DNA of 64,000 nt. Source: Chloroflexi bacterium CFX4. Lineage in GTDB: Bacteria; Chloroflexota; Anaerolineae; Aggregatilineales; UBA2796. The position numbers and the translations under genes are program-made. The DNA lies in contig QWHC01000007.1 of assembly GCA_021404685.1 (NCBI GenBank), positions 1 to 64,000 on the forward strand. Reading direction: 5' to 3'. A model generated the notes under the pieces. The model saw only the letters and a list, made by a program, of their open reading frames with translations. It was not told where the DNA came from and did not search any database. Position 1 is the stretch's first letter. Each line of letters starts with the position of its first letter. Positions 36,119 to 45,359 of the stretch are shown here, one piece after another.

Positions 36119-36983
36119 TCTAGAACGCGCTGAAACACTTCTAGCAAGCCTTTCGCCATCCACAGTGGTGCGGATTGCCCAACGCGCTGTAGTGAAAAAG
36201 CTGGCAGACATTCACGCCGCAGAGGCAGCCGCTACACACCAACAAGCCAGTGCAGAGCGTGCCTACCGCAAGTTGGAGCAACTCATCCCGCTGATCACCA
36301 CGCCTGAGAGCCTGAGTGAAACGCAAGCCGCTTTGCGCCAATTCAAGCGCGATTATCCACAACATGGCGATCCGCATGGCATTGCGCGCCAACTGACTGC
36401 CCTTAAGCGTCGCTTCAAATCTGCGGCTGAGCCTGCGCCACCGCCAACCTTAAGTGCTGCCAGCGCGCCACGTGCGGCTGACTCGGACATTCTTGAACAC
36501 GCTCACCACCTGATTCAACAGTCTGCCTATACAGAGGCATTCGCCCTCTTGCAGACCTTCGTAAACGAACACCCTGATCATACTGAGGCATGGTTTCTTT
36601 TGGCGCATGTGGTGGATACACCCGCGCAGATGGCGGAAGCATTGCGGCATGTGCTGCATTTGCAGCCTAACCACGCAGAAGCACAGGGCGTTTATGCTCA
36701 GCTTATGCGAGAGTTTCCAGAGCTTGCTACGCCTGAGTCCGCAGAAGCATTCGCACCTACTTACGCTGAACAAGATACTTTTAGTGCATCCTTCGCGCAG
36801 CTTTTCAGCCCATATCTTGGTGCGCCGCCCAAACCATCCGCTGCCCCTCAAGAGGACTATGGTGATTTCGGTGCGCTTTTCCGCACTGGTAGCACCGAGT
36901 CTAGCAGCAGCACCGAAGCTGATGATCCTTTCCGCGCCCTGTTTAGGGCAGGCTTTGGCACACCACCCGACGACGACGAATAG
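36033..36983 (+). CDS. Coiled-coil/TPR C-terminal piece of the TIR protein
   Basis: This frame continues the TIR protein if one T of the TTTT run at 36029-36032 is skipped: the joined sequence reads [20 protein letters not shown]. It is about 316 residues: a helical coiled coil (about 15-120, rich in Glu/Ala/Arg), an Ala/Pro linker, TPR-like repeats ([30 protein letters not shown]) and a Ser/Glu/Phe tail with repeated [15 protein letters not shown] segments. No ribosome-binding site or good start codon serves it alone, so the intact protein of about 549 residues (35333-36983) is the natural unit. Whether the break is real, an assembly error or a programmed +1 shift is open. Confidence 0.75.
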   Translation, partial: TAPAAALPAAADALEEEALSLSHSDQKADLERAETLLASLSPSTVVRIAQRAVVKKLADIHAAEAAATHQQASAERAYRKLEQLIPLITTPESLSETQAALRQFKRDYPQHGDPHGIARQLTALKRRFKSAAEPAPPPTLSAASAPRAADSDILEHAHHLIQQSAYTEAFALLQTFVNEHPDHTEAWFLLAHVVDTPAQMAEALRHVLHLQPNHAEAQGVYAQLMREFPELATPESAEAFAPTYAEQDTFSASFAQLFSPYLGAPPKPSAAPQEDYGDFGALFRTGSTESSSSTEADDPFRALFRAGFGTPPDDDE

Positions 36984-37003
36984 GCAAAGGGACAGTACTT
37001 ATT

Positions 37004-38056
37004 ATGGCTTTCTCACTCAGCGATCACCCACACCGCCGTTTTAACCCACTCAGCGGCGAATGGATACTGGTTTCGCCACACCGCACCAAGCGCCCTTGGC
37101 AAGGGCAGATCGAAACACCGCCCGCCGAAGTGCGCCCTGAATATGATCCGCAGTGCTACCTTTGCCCAAGTAACGTGCGCGCCAATGGCGAGCAAAATCC
37201 TGAGTACGCCAGCACTTACGTCTTCACCAACGATTTTCCCGCCCTGCTGCCTGAAACGCCGTATGGTACCCATGCGCCGCACCCATTGCTGCGCGCCGAA
37301 TCTGAGCGCGGGACGGCGCGTGTGGTGTGCTTCTCGCCGCGCCACGACCTCACCCTTGCCGAGATGGAAACGCCCGCTATTCGCCTTGTGGTAGATGAAT
37401 GGTGCAGACAGTACGCCGAACTGGCTGCCTTGCCCAACATCAGCTATGTGCTGGTCTTTGAGAACCGCGGCGCGATGATGGGCGCCTCTAATCCGCATCC
37501 GCACGGGCAAATTTGGGCAACCGAACATCTGCCGCAGCAGATCAGCTTGGAAGATGCCACACAGCGCGCCTATTGGCAGCAACACAGGCGCTCCCTGCTG
37601 GCAGACTACCTTGAGGCAGAGTTGGCAAGCGGCGAACGCCTGATCCACCTGAACGCACATTTTGCCGTGCTGGTGCCGTTTTGGGCGGTGTGGCCCTTCG
37701 AGACGATGATCATCAGTCGGCGGCACGTCGGCGCGATGACCGATCTGACCACTGATGAACGCGATGCGCTTGCCGATGCACTCCACGCGCTCACCGTCCG
37801 CTACGACAACCTGTTCCACGTCTCGTTTCCCTATTCGGCAGGCTTTCACGTCCGCCCAACAGCCGAAGGTGACTGGGCGCACTGGCACTTTCACGCCCAT
37901 TTTTATCCGCCGCTGCTGCGATCTGCCACCGTGCGGAAATTTTTGGTCGGCTATGAGATGCTTGGCACGCCACAGCGCGATATTACCGCCGAACAGGCAG
38001 CCGAACGGCTGCGCGGCTTGTCGTCCGTCCACTATAAGCAAGCGCGGGAATGGTGA
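37004..38056 (+). CDS. galT: Galactose-1-phosphate uridylyltransferase
   Basis: A 350-residue histidine-triad superfamily enzyme that exchanges UMP between UDP-glucose and galactose-1-phosphate (Leloir pathway). [15 protein letters not shown] opens the protein. CYLCPSN (Cys51, Cys54) supplies structural zinc ligands. [10 protein letters not shown] near 163-172 carries the HPH triad whose central His forms the uridylyl intermediate. [11 protein letters not shown] near 300 supplies the C-terminal His cluster. galK and galE are not adjacent. The gene begins 20 bp after the TIR gene end and may be read through from it. Confidence 0.96.
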   Translation: MAFSLSDHPHRRFNPLSGEWILVSPHRTKRPWQGQIETPPAEVRPEYDPQCYLCPSNVRANGEQNPEYASTYVFTNDFPALLPETPYGTHAPHPLLRAESERGTARVVCFSPRHDLTLAEMETPAIRLVVDEWCRQYAELAALPNISYVLVFENRGAMMGASNPHPHGQIWATEHLPQQISLEDATQRAYWQQHRRSLLADYLEAELASGERLIHLNAHFAVLVPFWAVWPFETMIISRRHVGAMTDLTTDERDALADALHALTVRYDNLFHVSFPYSAGFHVRPTAEGDWAHWHFHAHFYPPLLRSATVRKFLVGYEMLGTPQRDITAEQAAERLRGLSSVHYKQAREW

Positions 38057-38185
38057 AGGCTATATAGGGCTGACCATCCCCCGTTTTTGCGAAAACGTAC
38101 CGATTTGCCGTTTAGTAAATCAGTAAAACTTGTCTTTGCGATATATTGTTACTGATACTGAATGGCATTCTAAAGGATAATCAAG

Positions 38186-39523
38186 ATGAAATATCCGCCT
38201 GAAATGTCGGGGTCATTTTTGCTTGGACAAATCCCAGAGTTTGTGAAAGATCAGCTAGGCTTTTATCGTGGGATTCTGCCTAAATATGGGGATATATGCG
38301 CTTACCGCGTCTTTAGAAAACGGCATTACTATGTGCAGAATCCCGATTATATTCAGCAGATTATGACCAGCGCCAAGTGGGTTCGTACCCAGATTTCGCG
38401 TAAGATGCTCGGCTCATTCTTGGGTGAGAGCGTTTTTTCGCAAGAGGGCGCCCTGCACTTAGGGCAGCGCCGCCTGATGCAGCCTGCCTTCCACCGCGAA
38501 CGCTTGGCACACTACGCTGAAATCATGGTGGCGCAGACCGCCAATATGCTCAGCACGTGGCAGGACGGCGAACAGCGCGACATGGTGGATGAGATGATGC
38601 GCCTCACCTTAGAGATCGTCTCGCAAGCACTCTTTGGCACCAGCACCAGCCGCGAGGCAGCCGAAATTGGCGAGGCGCTTTTGATCATCCAGCGTGGCAT
38701 TGAAGAAGACTATCGCCGTTATTTGCTTTTGCCCGCATGGCTGCCCGTCATCCGCTTTGGCAAGGCGAACCGCGCCGTGCAGGTTTTGCAGCAGACCACC
38801 CAACAGATTGTGGCGGCGCGCCGTGCCGCCAAGCGCGAGCAAAACGATCTGCTCGACCTGCTGCTGAGCGCCCAAGATGAAGATGGCAGCCGTCTGAGCG
38901 ATGATCAGGTGTGTGGGCAAGTGCTGGCGCTGCTCTTTGCCGGGCATGAGACGACCGCCAATACGCTGGCGTGGCTGTGGTACCTTTTGGCAAAACATCC
39001 ACAGGTGCTGGCAAAGCTGCGCGCTGAAGTGAACAAAGTCTGCGGCGATAGGCTGCCCAGCATGGCAGACGCGCCACACCTGAAATATGCCGAGATGGTC
39101 TTTAAGGAGACGCTGCGGCTGCATCCAGCGGCGTGGTATGCTGAGCGCACGCCGCTGGAAGACACTCAGCTTGGTGAGTATGCCGTACCAAAAGGGGCGC
39201 CCGTCTCTATCTGCGTCTATGCGCTGCACAGCGATCCGCGCTACTTTGAGCAACCTGATCAGTTCATCCCAGAGCGCTTCGCGCCCGAAAATATCGAGAA
39301 AATTCACCGCTACGCCTACTTGCCGTTTGGGTTAGGCGCACACCAGTGCATTGGCAATCAATTTGCCCTGATTGAAGGGCAGTTGATCTTAGCGACGATG
39401 GCAGCGCGTGTTGATCTGAGCCTGCCTGAAGGCTATGTGCCAAAGCCGCGTGCGTTCATCACCTACGGCATCGAAAATGGCTTACCCATGCGTGTTGGTG
39501 TGCGGCAGCCCACCCTTGCTTAG
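38186..39523 (+). CDS. Cytochrome P450
   Basis: A 445-residue soluble monooxygenase. The I-helix oxygen-activation motif is AGHETTANTLAW near 252-263. The K-helix ExxR is in KETLRLHP. The heme-ligand loop FGLGAHQCIGNQFA places Cys near residue 388, and the PERF segment (IPERFAPENI) is present. The W-R-cluster, WVRTQISRKMLGSFLGESVF start and GALHLGQRRLMQPAF (C-helix WxxxR-like) resemble CYP102/CYP4-related bacterial families acting on fatty acids or terpenoids. AAAGGA precedes the ATG by seven to eight bases. No ferredoxin adjoins; a ferredoxin-NADP reductase lies 14 kb downstream. Substrate unknown. Confidence 0.96.
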   Translation: MKYPPEMSGSFLLGQIPEFVKDQLGFYRGILPKYGDICAYRVFRKRHYYVQNPDYIQQIMTSAKWVRTQISRKMLGSFLGESVFSQEGALHLGQRRLMQPAFHRERLAHYAEIMVAQTANMLSTWQDGEQRDMVDEMMRLTLEIVSQALFGTSTSREAAEIGEALLIIQRGIEEDYRRYLLLPAWLPVIRFGKANRAVQVLQQTTQQIVAARRAAKREQNDLLDLLLSAQDEDGSRLSDDQVCGQVLALLFAGHETTANTLAWLWYLLAKHPQVLAKLRAEVNKVCGDRLPSMADAPHLKYAEMVFKETLRLHPAAWYAERTPLEDTQLGEYAVPKGAPVSICVYALHSDPRYFEQPDQFIPERFAPENIEKIHRYAYLPFGLGAHQCIGNQFALIEGQLILATMAARVDLSLPEGYVPKPRAFITYGIENGLPMRVGVRQPTLA

Positions 39524-39573
39524 CGCCTGCCGCACCCTAAGTTTATCGGTTCCCTTTTAGAGAGGATACGCAA

Positions 39574-40479
39574 ATGATCCGCAAAGTCTTTGTTCTGCTG
39601 CTGGCAGCCTGTGTTAGCTTACTGGCGCCGCTGCCTGTCAGCCATGCACAATCGGATCGCAGTGCCTTAATTGCCTTCGTCGCAGCTGCCTATGAGGCAA
39701 TGACGGTTAACCAAAGCTATGCCAAGCAAGATACAACGCAGCTCAGCATGACGCTTGCCACACAAGGCATTTCGATAGAGATGCACATGGATAGCACTTC
39801 TGAGGGTGTCGCACAGCTTGGCGCAACCCTTGAAGATCACGCCATACAGACTAAAGTGACTCAACATATGAAGATGTCACTCGCCACAGGGCAAGTTTCA
39901 GAAGGTGACATGGTCAGCGAGATGATCTTGCTGAACGGCGTCCTTTACATGCGCGCCCTAGAGCAAAACGGCATCTTGGCTGGCACGCAATCTGAGAAAT
40001 GGCAAACCTTGACCAAGACCGAGAGCAGCGAAGGCATGAACGACGGCGCCCTCAACTACGATGCCTTGCTCTCGACCATGACAGGCGCACGGCTTGCCCT
40101 GACCGATGAGAGCGTGCTGAGCATTGTGGAAGTGGCAGCTGATCCCATTGATGGGCAGGCGATGCGTGCCTTCGAGATCGAATTCAACGCTGCCGCGCTC
40201 AGTGATTTGATCACACAGATGGCAGGCGCTTTTAATCTTGGCAATCTGGGCGTTGACGTGGAAAAACTGCTGCAAGACATGTTTGAGAACGCCAAAATCC
40301 AAGCCAAACTGTGGATTGGTGTTGAGGATAACCTCATTCACCGTACCGAAAACGCCATCGAAATTGACACGGAGCTTGAACTGATGGGCTACACCTTTGA
40401 CCTGAAGATGGTGCAGCGCAGCACGGAAAACTATAGTGATTTCGGGCGCACGGTTGAGATCAGCGTCCCACGTGACTAA
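39574..40479 (+). CDS. Secreted protein with LolA/LppX-like outline
   Basis: A 301-residue exported protein. The signal peptide (IRKVFVLLLAACVSLLAPL, ending SHAQ near residue 26) is clear. The mature protein alternates strands and helices (DTTQLSMTLATQGISIEMHMDS, KVTQHMKMSLATGQV, NLIHRTENAIEIDTELEL). The sequence style is that of half-barrel lipid-carrier proteins, and it parallels the protein at 14615 in size and composition. Neither has a lipobox cysteine at the cleavage site. GAGAGGA precedes the ATG. It follows the P450 gene by 50 bp on the same strand. Function is a guess at fold level. Confidence 0.85.
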   Translation: MIRKVFVLLLAACVSLLAPLPVSHAQSDRSALIAFVAAAYEAMTVNQSYAKQDTTQLSMTLATQGISIEMHMDSTSEGVAQLGATLEDHAIQTKVTQHMKMSLATGQVSEGDMVSEMILLNGVLYMRALEQNGILAGTQSEKWQTLTKTESSEGMNDGALNYDALLSTMTGARLALTDESVLSIVEVAADPIDGQAMRAFEIEFNAAALSDLITQMAGAFNLGNLGVDVEKLLQDMFENAKIQAKLWIGVEDNLIHRTENAIEIDTELELMGYTFDLKMVQRSTENYSDFGRTVEISVPRD

Positions 40480-40491
40480 GCCTCAAGGCGC

Positions 40492-40519
40492 GTCCCTCTC
40501 CAAAAATTTGGAGAGGGAC
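40492..40519. terminator. Convergent palindromic terminator, REP-like
   Basis: GTCCCTCTCCAAA pairs with TTTGGAGAGGGAC, 13 bp with a 2-nt centre. It lies between converging genes (secreted protein and malic enzyme). The CCCTCTCC arm resembles the hairpin repeats at 7926-7995. Confidence 0.75.
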
Positions 40520-40550
40520 CGCACCCACGGTCGGCTGCGGGCACAATGCC

Positions 40551-42827
40551 CTACACCGCCTGTCCCATCCGCGCTTGCTTGCGCTTTTGTGCGTCCATCG
40601 CGGCGATGGCGGCAATTGCCACAATGTCATCTACCGAATCGCCCGTTTGCAGCACATGCACCGGCGCGCCCACACCCAGCAAGATCGGACCGATTGCCTC
40701 TGCACCGCCCAAGTTTGCCAGCAGCTTATAGGCGATGTTTGCCGATTGCAGGTCGGGAAAGACCAGCACGTTTGCATCGCTGACCTGCGAGAACGGGAAG
40801 CGTTCCGCCATCGCCTCAGGCGAGACGGCAAGGTCTGCCTGCACCTCACCATCCACCAGCAGGTCAGGACGCTTGCGCCGTGTGATCTGCACCGCCTGCG
40901 CCACTTTCTCGCTCAGCGGATGCCGCGTGCTGCCAAAGTTGCTGAAGGAGAGCATGGCAATGCGCGGCTTTAGGTCAAGCTGGGCAGCAAAATCGGCGGC
41001 AAGGATGGCGATCTCGGCAAGGTCTTCGGCGTTCGGCTCAATGTTGACCGTTGCATCGGTGAACAAGTACACCTTTTGGTTAGCAACCATGATGTAAACG
41101 CCGCTTGCCAAGCGTGCGCCGGGCTGCGTGTGGAAGATTTGCAGAGCAGGGCGGATGACCTCTGGATACTCGTAGGTTAGCCCGCTGATGTAGGCATCGG
41201 CATCGCCTTGCGAGACCAACATCGGACCGAACACATTCGGCTCAAGGATTGCCTCATGGGCAGCACGCAGCGTTACGCCGCGCCGCTGGCGCAGTTGGTA
41301 GTATGCCTCTGTGTAGGCGTCGCGCTTTTCAAAGCTGTGTGGATCGACAATCTGTGGCGAGAACTCCAAGCCGAGATCGGCAATCGTGGCGCGGATGGTC
41401 GCAGCGCGCCCGATCAAGATCGGCTTGCCGATGCCTTCTTCCGCCACAATCGCCGCCGCACGGATCACACTGCTCACTTCGCCTTCGCCAAAGACCAAGC
41501 GTTGCTTTTCGCCCATGCGCGCCTTTTGGATGATCTGAAGGCGCGTGCGCCGCCCAACGCCTTGCCGTGCCGCCAACTGGTTGCGGTATTCCTCTACATC
41601 AAAGCGTTCGATGCGCGCTACGCCGCTCTCAAAGGCTGCCTGTGCCACTGCCGGCGCCACATAAAGCAGCACACGTGGATCAAGCGGCTTGGGAATCAGG
41701 TATTCGGGACTGTATTTCAGGCTGGTTAAGCCATAGGCGTGCAGCACGCTATCTGGTACATCTTCCATCGTCAGCGCGGCAAGGGCGTTGGCGGCTGCCA
41801 CCTTCATCGCCTCGTTGATGGTGCGCGCACGCACGTCCAGCGCGCCGCGAAAGATAAACGGGAAACCCAGCACATTGTTGACCTGATTGGGCAAATCGCT
41901 GCGCCCAGTCGCGATCAAGGCATCCGGGCGCACCTGGCGCGCCAATTCGTACTTGATCTCGGGGTTTGGGTTGGCAAGCGTGAACAGGATCGGGCGCTCT
42001 GCCATGCCTTCCAGCATGGTTGGTGTGACGACATCAGCGACGCTCAAGCCAAGCAGCATGTCCGCACCTTCAAGGGCATCTGCCAAGGTGCGCTTGTCCG
42101 TTTGGCGGGCGAACGGCATTTTGAACTCATTCATGCCTTTGGTGCGCCCTTCGTAAATCACGCCGGTGGTATCCACCATCAGGATGTTTTCCATCCGCAT
42201 CCCAAGCGAGACGTAGAAGTACGCTGTGCTGATGGCAGACGCGCCAGCGCCACTGATGACCAGCCGCAACTCTTCAATGCGCTTGCCCACGATCTTCAGC
42301 GCGTTGAGCAGTGCCGCACCGCTGATGATCGCTGTGCCGTGTTGGTCATCGTGAAAGACTGGAATATCGAGCTGTTCGCGCAGGGTGCGCTCAATGTAGA
42401 AGCATTCAGGCGCTTTGATGTCCTCAAGGTTGATGCCGCCAAGCGTCGGTGCGATTGCCTTGCACACAGCGATCACGACTTCCGGATCGTGCGAGTCAAC
42501 CTCAATATCAAACACATCCACGTCGGCAAATGCCTTAAACAGCACGCCCTTGCCTTCCATGACGGGCTTGCTGGCAAGCGCGCCGCGATCTCCTAGTCCG
42601 AGGATCGCTGTGCCGTTGCTGACGACTGCCACAAGGTTGCCCTTCGCCGTGTAGTCATATGCCTTGAGTGGATCAGACTCCACCGCGAGGACTGCCTCTG
42701 CCACGCCGGGTGAGTAGGCAAGCGAGAGATCGCGCTGGGTGAGCAGTGGTTTGGTCGGCTTGACCTCGATCTTGCCGGGTCTGCCGCGCATATGGTACTC
42801 AAAGACATCTTCAGGGGTGATTTTCAT
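40551..42827 (-). CDS. maeB: NADP-dependent malic enzyme with phosphotransacetylase-like domain
   Basis: About 758 residues, the normal MaeB length. Residues 1-420 are the malic enzyme: [14 protein letters not shown] near the start, [12 protein letters not shown] (NAD(P)-binding), [11 protein letters not shown] and [19 protein letters not shown]. Residues about 430-758 match phosphate acetyltransferase ([24 protein letters not shown]), a domain that in MaeB is regulatory and binds acetyl-CoA. It oxidises malate to pyruvate and CO2, giving NADPH. The ATG at 42827 follows AAAGGA; earlier in-frame codons are not supported. It is transcribed from near a strong terminator that separates it from gnd. 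Confidence 0.96.
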   Translation of the reverse strand: MKITPEDVFEYHMRGRPGKIEVKPTKPLLTQRDLSLAYSPGVAEAVLAVESDPLKAYDYTAKGNLVAVVSNGTAILGLGDRGALASKPVMEGKGVLFKAFADVDVFDIEVDSHDPEVVIAVCKAIAPTLGGINLEDIKAPECFYIERTLREQLDIPVFHDDQHGTAIISGAALLNALKIVGKRIEELRLVISGAGASAISTAYFYVSLGMRMENILMVDTTGVIYEGRTKGMNEFKMPFARQTDKRTLADALEGADMLLGLSVADVVTPTMLEGMAERPILFTLANPNPEIKYELARQVRPDALIATGRSDLPNQVNNVLGFPFIFRGALDVRARTINEAMKVAAANALAALTMEDVPDSVLHAYGLTSLKYSPEYLIPKPLDPRVLLYVAPAVAQAAFESGVARIERFDVEEYRNQLAARQGVGRRTRLQIIQKARMGEKQRLVFGEGEVSSVIRAAAIVAEEGIGKPILIGRAATIRATIADLGLEFSPQIVDPHSFEKRDAYTEAYYQLRQRRGVTLRAAHEAILEPNVFGPMLVSQGDADAYISGLTYEYPEVIRPALQIFHTQPGARLASGVYIMVANQKVYLFTDATVNIEPNAEDLAEIAILAADFAAQLDLKPRIAMLSFSNFGSTRHPLSEKVAQAVQITRRKRPDLLVDGEVQADLAVSPEAMAERFPFSQVSDANVLVFPDLQSANIAYKLLANLGGAEAIGPILLGVGAPVHVLQTGDSVDDIVAIAAIAAMDAQKRKQARMGQAV

Positions 42828-42886
42828 GACGATTAAATCCTTTCTGGGTGCGGTGAGGGACGCCGCACAGCATCTATGATGACTCG

Positions 42887-42915
42887 GACAAGGCGGGAAC
42901 ACTGCCCGCCTTGTC
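42887..42915 (-). terminator. Terminator after gnd
   Basis: GACAAGGCGGG pairs with CCCGCCTTGTC (11 bp, 7-nt loop) between the gnd stop and the malic enzyme start, both on the minus strand. Confidence 0.75.
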
Positions 42916-42937
42916 TCTCACAAGTGACTCAGTTTTG

Positions 42938-44356
42938 CTACGCCGACCAGTTGGCGTGGAAGCTGCCTTCGCGGTCGGTGCGCTCAAAGGTATGGGCGCC
43001 GAACAAGTCGCGCTGCGCCTGAATCAGGTTGGCAGGCAGGCGCTCACTGCGATAGCTATCATAGTAGGCGAGTGAGGCGCTGAAGGCAGGCGTTGGTACA
43101 CCTGCACGGATCGCTGTGGCAACCACCTCCCGCCAGTCTGCCTGATAGTCGCTCAATGCGGCGCGGAACTTCGGCGCCAGCATCAGGTTTGCCAAGTGCG
43201 GATCAGCCTCGTAGGCATCGGTAATATCGGCAAGGAAGCGCGCCCGAATAATGCAACCTGCCCGCCAAATGGCAGCCGTCTTGCCAAGCGGCACGTCGTA
43301 GTTATATTCTTGGCTTGCCAGCGCGATGAGCGCCATGCCCTGTGCATAGGCGGCAACCTTGCTGCAATAAAGCGCACGGCGCACCGCCTCGATGAAAGCT
43401 TTTTTATCGCCCGTGAAGCTATAAGGGGCTGGTGCGCCCAGCAGTTGGCTGGCAGCAATGCGCTCTGCTTTGAAGGCAGAAATAATGCGCGCCTCGACGG
43501 CGGCAGTCAGGGTGTGCGTTGGCGCGCCCAGATCAAGCGCGTTTTGGCTTGTCCATTTGCCGGTGCCCTTCTGCCCGGCTGCATCTAGGATGTAGTCCAC
43601 CAGTGCGCCCGCTTGCCCTTGATCATCCGCCTTGCGGAAAATTTGCGCCGTGATCTCGATCAGGAATGAGTCGAGTTCACCGCTGTTCCACTCGGCAAAG
43701 ACTTCGGCAAGTTCAGCGTTGTTCAAGCCGACCACGCGCTTGAGGATGTCGTAGCTCTCGGCAATAAGCTGCATATCGCCATATTCAATGCCGTTATGCA
43801 CCATCTTGACGTAATGCCCGGCGCCGCCGCGCCCTAGATAGGTGACGCACGGCGCGCCATCGCTCGGCGCTTTGGCAGCAATCGCCGTCAGGATCGGCGC
43901 AACCATGCCATATGCCTCAGGTGTGCCGCCCGGCATCAGGCTCGGTCCCCAAAGCGCGCCTTCTTCGCCGCCACTGACGCCCAAACCGAGAAAGCGGATG
44001 CCGTGTTCTGCCAAACGCGCCTCACGCCGTTCGGTATCGGGAAAGTAGCTGTTGCCGCCATCAATGATGAGATCGCCTGCCTCTAGGAGTGGGATGAGCT
44101 GATCAATCACAGAGTCGACCGGCGCGCCTGCCTTCACCATAATCTGAATGATGCGCGGCTTCCGCAGCAGCGCCACAAAATCTGGTAAGGTGTGCGCGCC
44201 CGTGATCGGCTGCGCCCTGTGCAACGCTAAAAATTCATCGGTGGCGGCGGCGGTGCGGTTATACACTGCCACATGGTAGCCGTTGCGCGCCATGTTCAGC
44301 ACCAAATTCTGCCCCATCACCGCCAAGCCGATCAGCCCAATGTCATGCTCAGACAT
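42938..44356 (-). CDS. gnd: 6-phosphogluconate dehydrogenase, decarboxylating
   Basis: A 472-residue enzyme of the oxidative pentose phosphate pathway. It converts 6-phosphogluconate and NADP+ to ribulose-5-phosphate, CO2 and NADPH. The Rossmann start is GLIGLAVMGQNLVLNMA with NRT after beta-2 (NADP-type). Substrate-site segments are GVSGGEEGALWGPSLMPGG near 128 and KMVHNGIEYGDMQ near 183, holding the catalytic Lys and His-Asn. GTGKWT and the C-terminal YYDSYR follow. Length and order fit the long dimeric form. No zwf or other pathway genes adjoin. It pairs functionally with the malic enzyme as an NADPH source. Confidence 0.97.
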   Translation of the reverse strand: MSEHDIGLIGLAVMGQNLVLNMARNGYHVAVYNRTAAATDEFLALHRAQPITGAHTLPDFVALLRKPRIIQIMVKAGAPVDSVIDQLIPLLEAGDLIIDGGNSYFPDTERREARLAEHGIRFLGLGVSGGEEGALWGPSLMPGGTPEAYGMVAPILTAIAAKAPSDGAPCVTYLGRGGAGHYVKMVHNGIEYGDMQLIAESYDILKRVVGLNNAELAEVFAEWNSGELDSFLIEITAQIFRKADDQGQAGALVDYILDAAGQKGTGKWTSQNALDLGAPTHTLTAAVEARIISAFKAERIAASQLLGAPAPYSFTGDKKAFIEAVRRALYCSKVAAYAQGMALIALASQEYNYDVPLGKTAAIWRAGCIIRARFLADITDAYEADPHLANLMLAPKFRAALSDYQADWREVVATAIRAGVPTPAFSASLAYYDSYRSERLPANLIQAQRDLFGAHTFERTDREGSFHANWSA

Positions 44357-44447
44357 GCCTCACTCGCTTTCGTCGTCTATTGCTGTATGCCCTAAGCGTA
44401 ACGCCATCGGCACAGCCTGTCAAAGCGGAGGAGAGGCAGCCGCCGAA

Positions 44448-45221
44448 TCAGGTATCCTCATCCGAATCTTCGTTAGGATAGCTACCTAGCGGCGGCACAG
44501 ATTCCTCGCTGCCTTCCTCTAGGGCGGTGAAGCGCATAAAGGCGCGCTCAATCGGACTCATGTCCTCAGGATATTGATTGTCATCGTAGGATTCGAGAAT
44601 GCGGTAGCCTTCTTTGATGTAGCTGCGAATGGTGTGCGGGCTGATGCCCATTTCATCGGCGGCAAGCTGCGCTGGCATCCCTTCAATGACGCATAACCAC
44701 AACGCTTGGCGAATGCGCTCCGTCAGTTCGGGATATTCACGCGGGCGCGGCAAAACATCCGCCACATCCAGCAGTGCCGAATGGTGCGCTTGCAGCACAG
44801 CGCGCACGCCCTTTGTGACGGTGAAGGGCTTTTGCATGGCGTAGATGATGGCGTTCATCAGCAGCAGGCGCACCTCATTCCGCAGAAAGTAGGCGCGTGC
44901 TTCGGCAGCGTGCGCCAACTGCACACGGGTAGGTGTGTTTTGGTGGGCAAGGCAGATCACGTGCAGGTTGGGAATGATAAGCCGAAAATGCCGCACAATC
45001 CGAGACAGATCAGCATCGGTGTAGGTATCCGAGTCAAAGAGCAGCACATCGGGATATTCCACATGCGGCAAATCTTCCAGCACCGCCAGCGCCCGATCGA
45101 ACGACTCCGCCAAGCCAACGACCCGTGTGCGCCGATCCCACGCCATATAGCTGTTGAGCGCACGCAGCGCGTAGAAATCATGGTCAATGATCATCACTTT
45201 CAGATTTATGCGTTGGATCAT
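44448..45221 (-). CDS. LuxR-type regulator with degenerate receiver domain
   Basis: About 257 residues. Residues 5-125 have the fold pattern of a response-regulator receiver: KVMIIDHDFYALRALNSYM, then DVLLFDSDT with Asp63 at the phosphoacceptor place. The acidic pair is split (Asp13, His14, Asp15), the usual Thr/Ser is Ala (ICLAHQ) and the usual Lys is Arg (YFLRNE), so normal phosphotransfer signalling is doubtful. About 160-220 is a GerE-like helix-turn-helix (LAADEMGISPHTIRSYIKEGYRIL). The tail is acidic. The ATG at 45221 follows AAGGG at a long spacing; the longer start at 45281 is not supported. No kinase adjoins it; the divergent gene is the LCP protein. Confidence 0.82.
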   Translation of the reverse strand: MIQRINLKVMIIDHDFYALRALNSYMAWDRRTRVVGLAESFDRALAVLEDLPHVEYPDVLLFDSDTYTDADLSRIVRHFRLIIPNLHVICLAHQNTPTRVQLAHAAEARAYFLRNEVRLLLMNAIIYAMQKPFTVTKGVRAVLQAHHSALLDVADVLPRPREYPELTERIRQALWLCVIEGMPAQLAADEMGISPHTIRSYIKEGYRILESYDDNQYPEDMSPIERAFMRFTALEEGSEESVPPLGSYPNEDSDEDT

Positions 45222-45359
45222 TGCGCGTTTTCCCTTGCCGTTTCCCGCCAACCTAAGTGCTGGATAAGTATAGCGCAGCACCTAGCATTCTGCCTTGCTT
45301 TTAGCTAGTATAGGGCGCTGTTTGTAAGATGAGCAACCATCTGGATACTGCGAGTAACA

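Noticed and set aside
37013..38041. Minus-strand frame of 342 codons opposite galT
   Set aside because: Antisense shadow of galT with biased composition.
38082..38099. Short hairpin after galT as a terminator
   Set aside because: Only six mostly A-T base pairs and no T-run.
41739..42596. Plus-strand frame opposite the malic enzyme
   Set aside because: Shadow of a clear malic enzyme gene; no ribosome-binding site or motifs.
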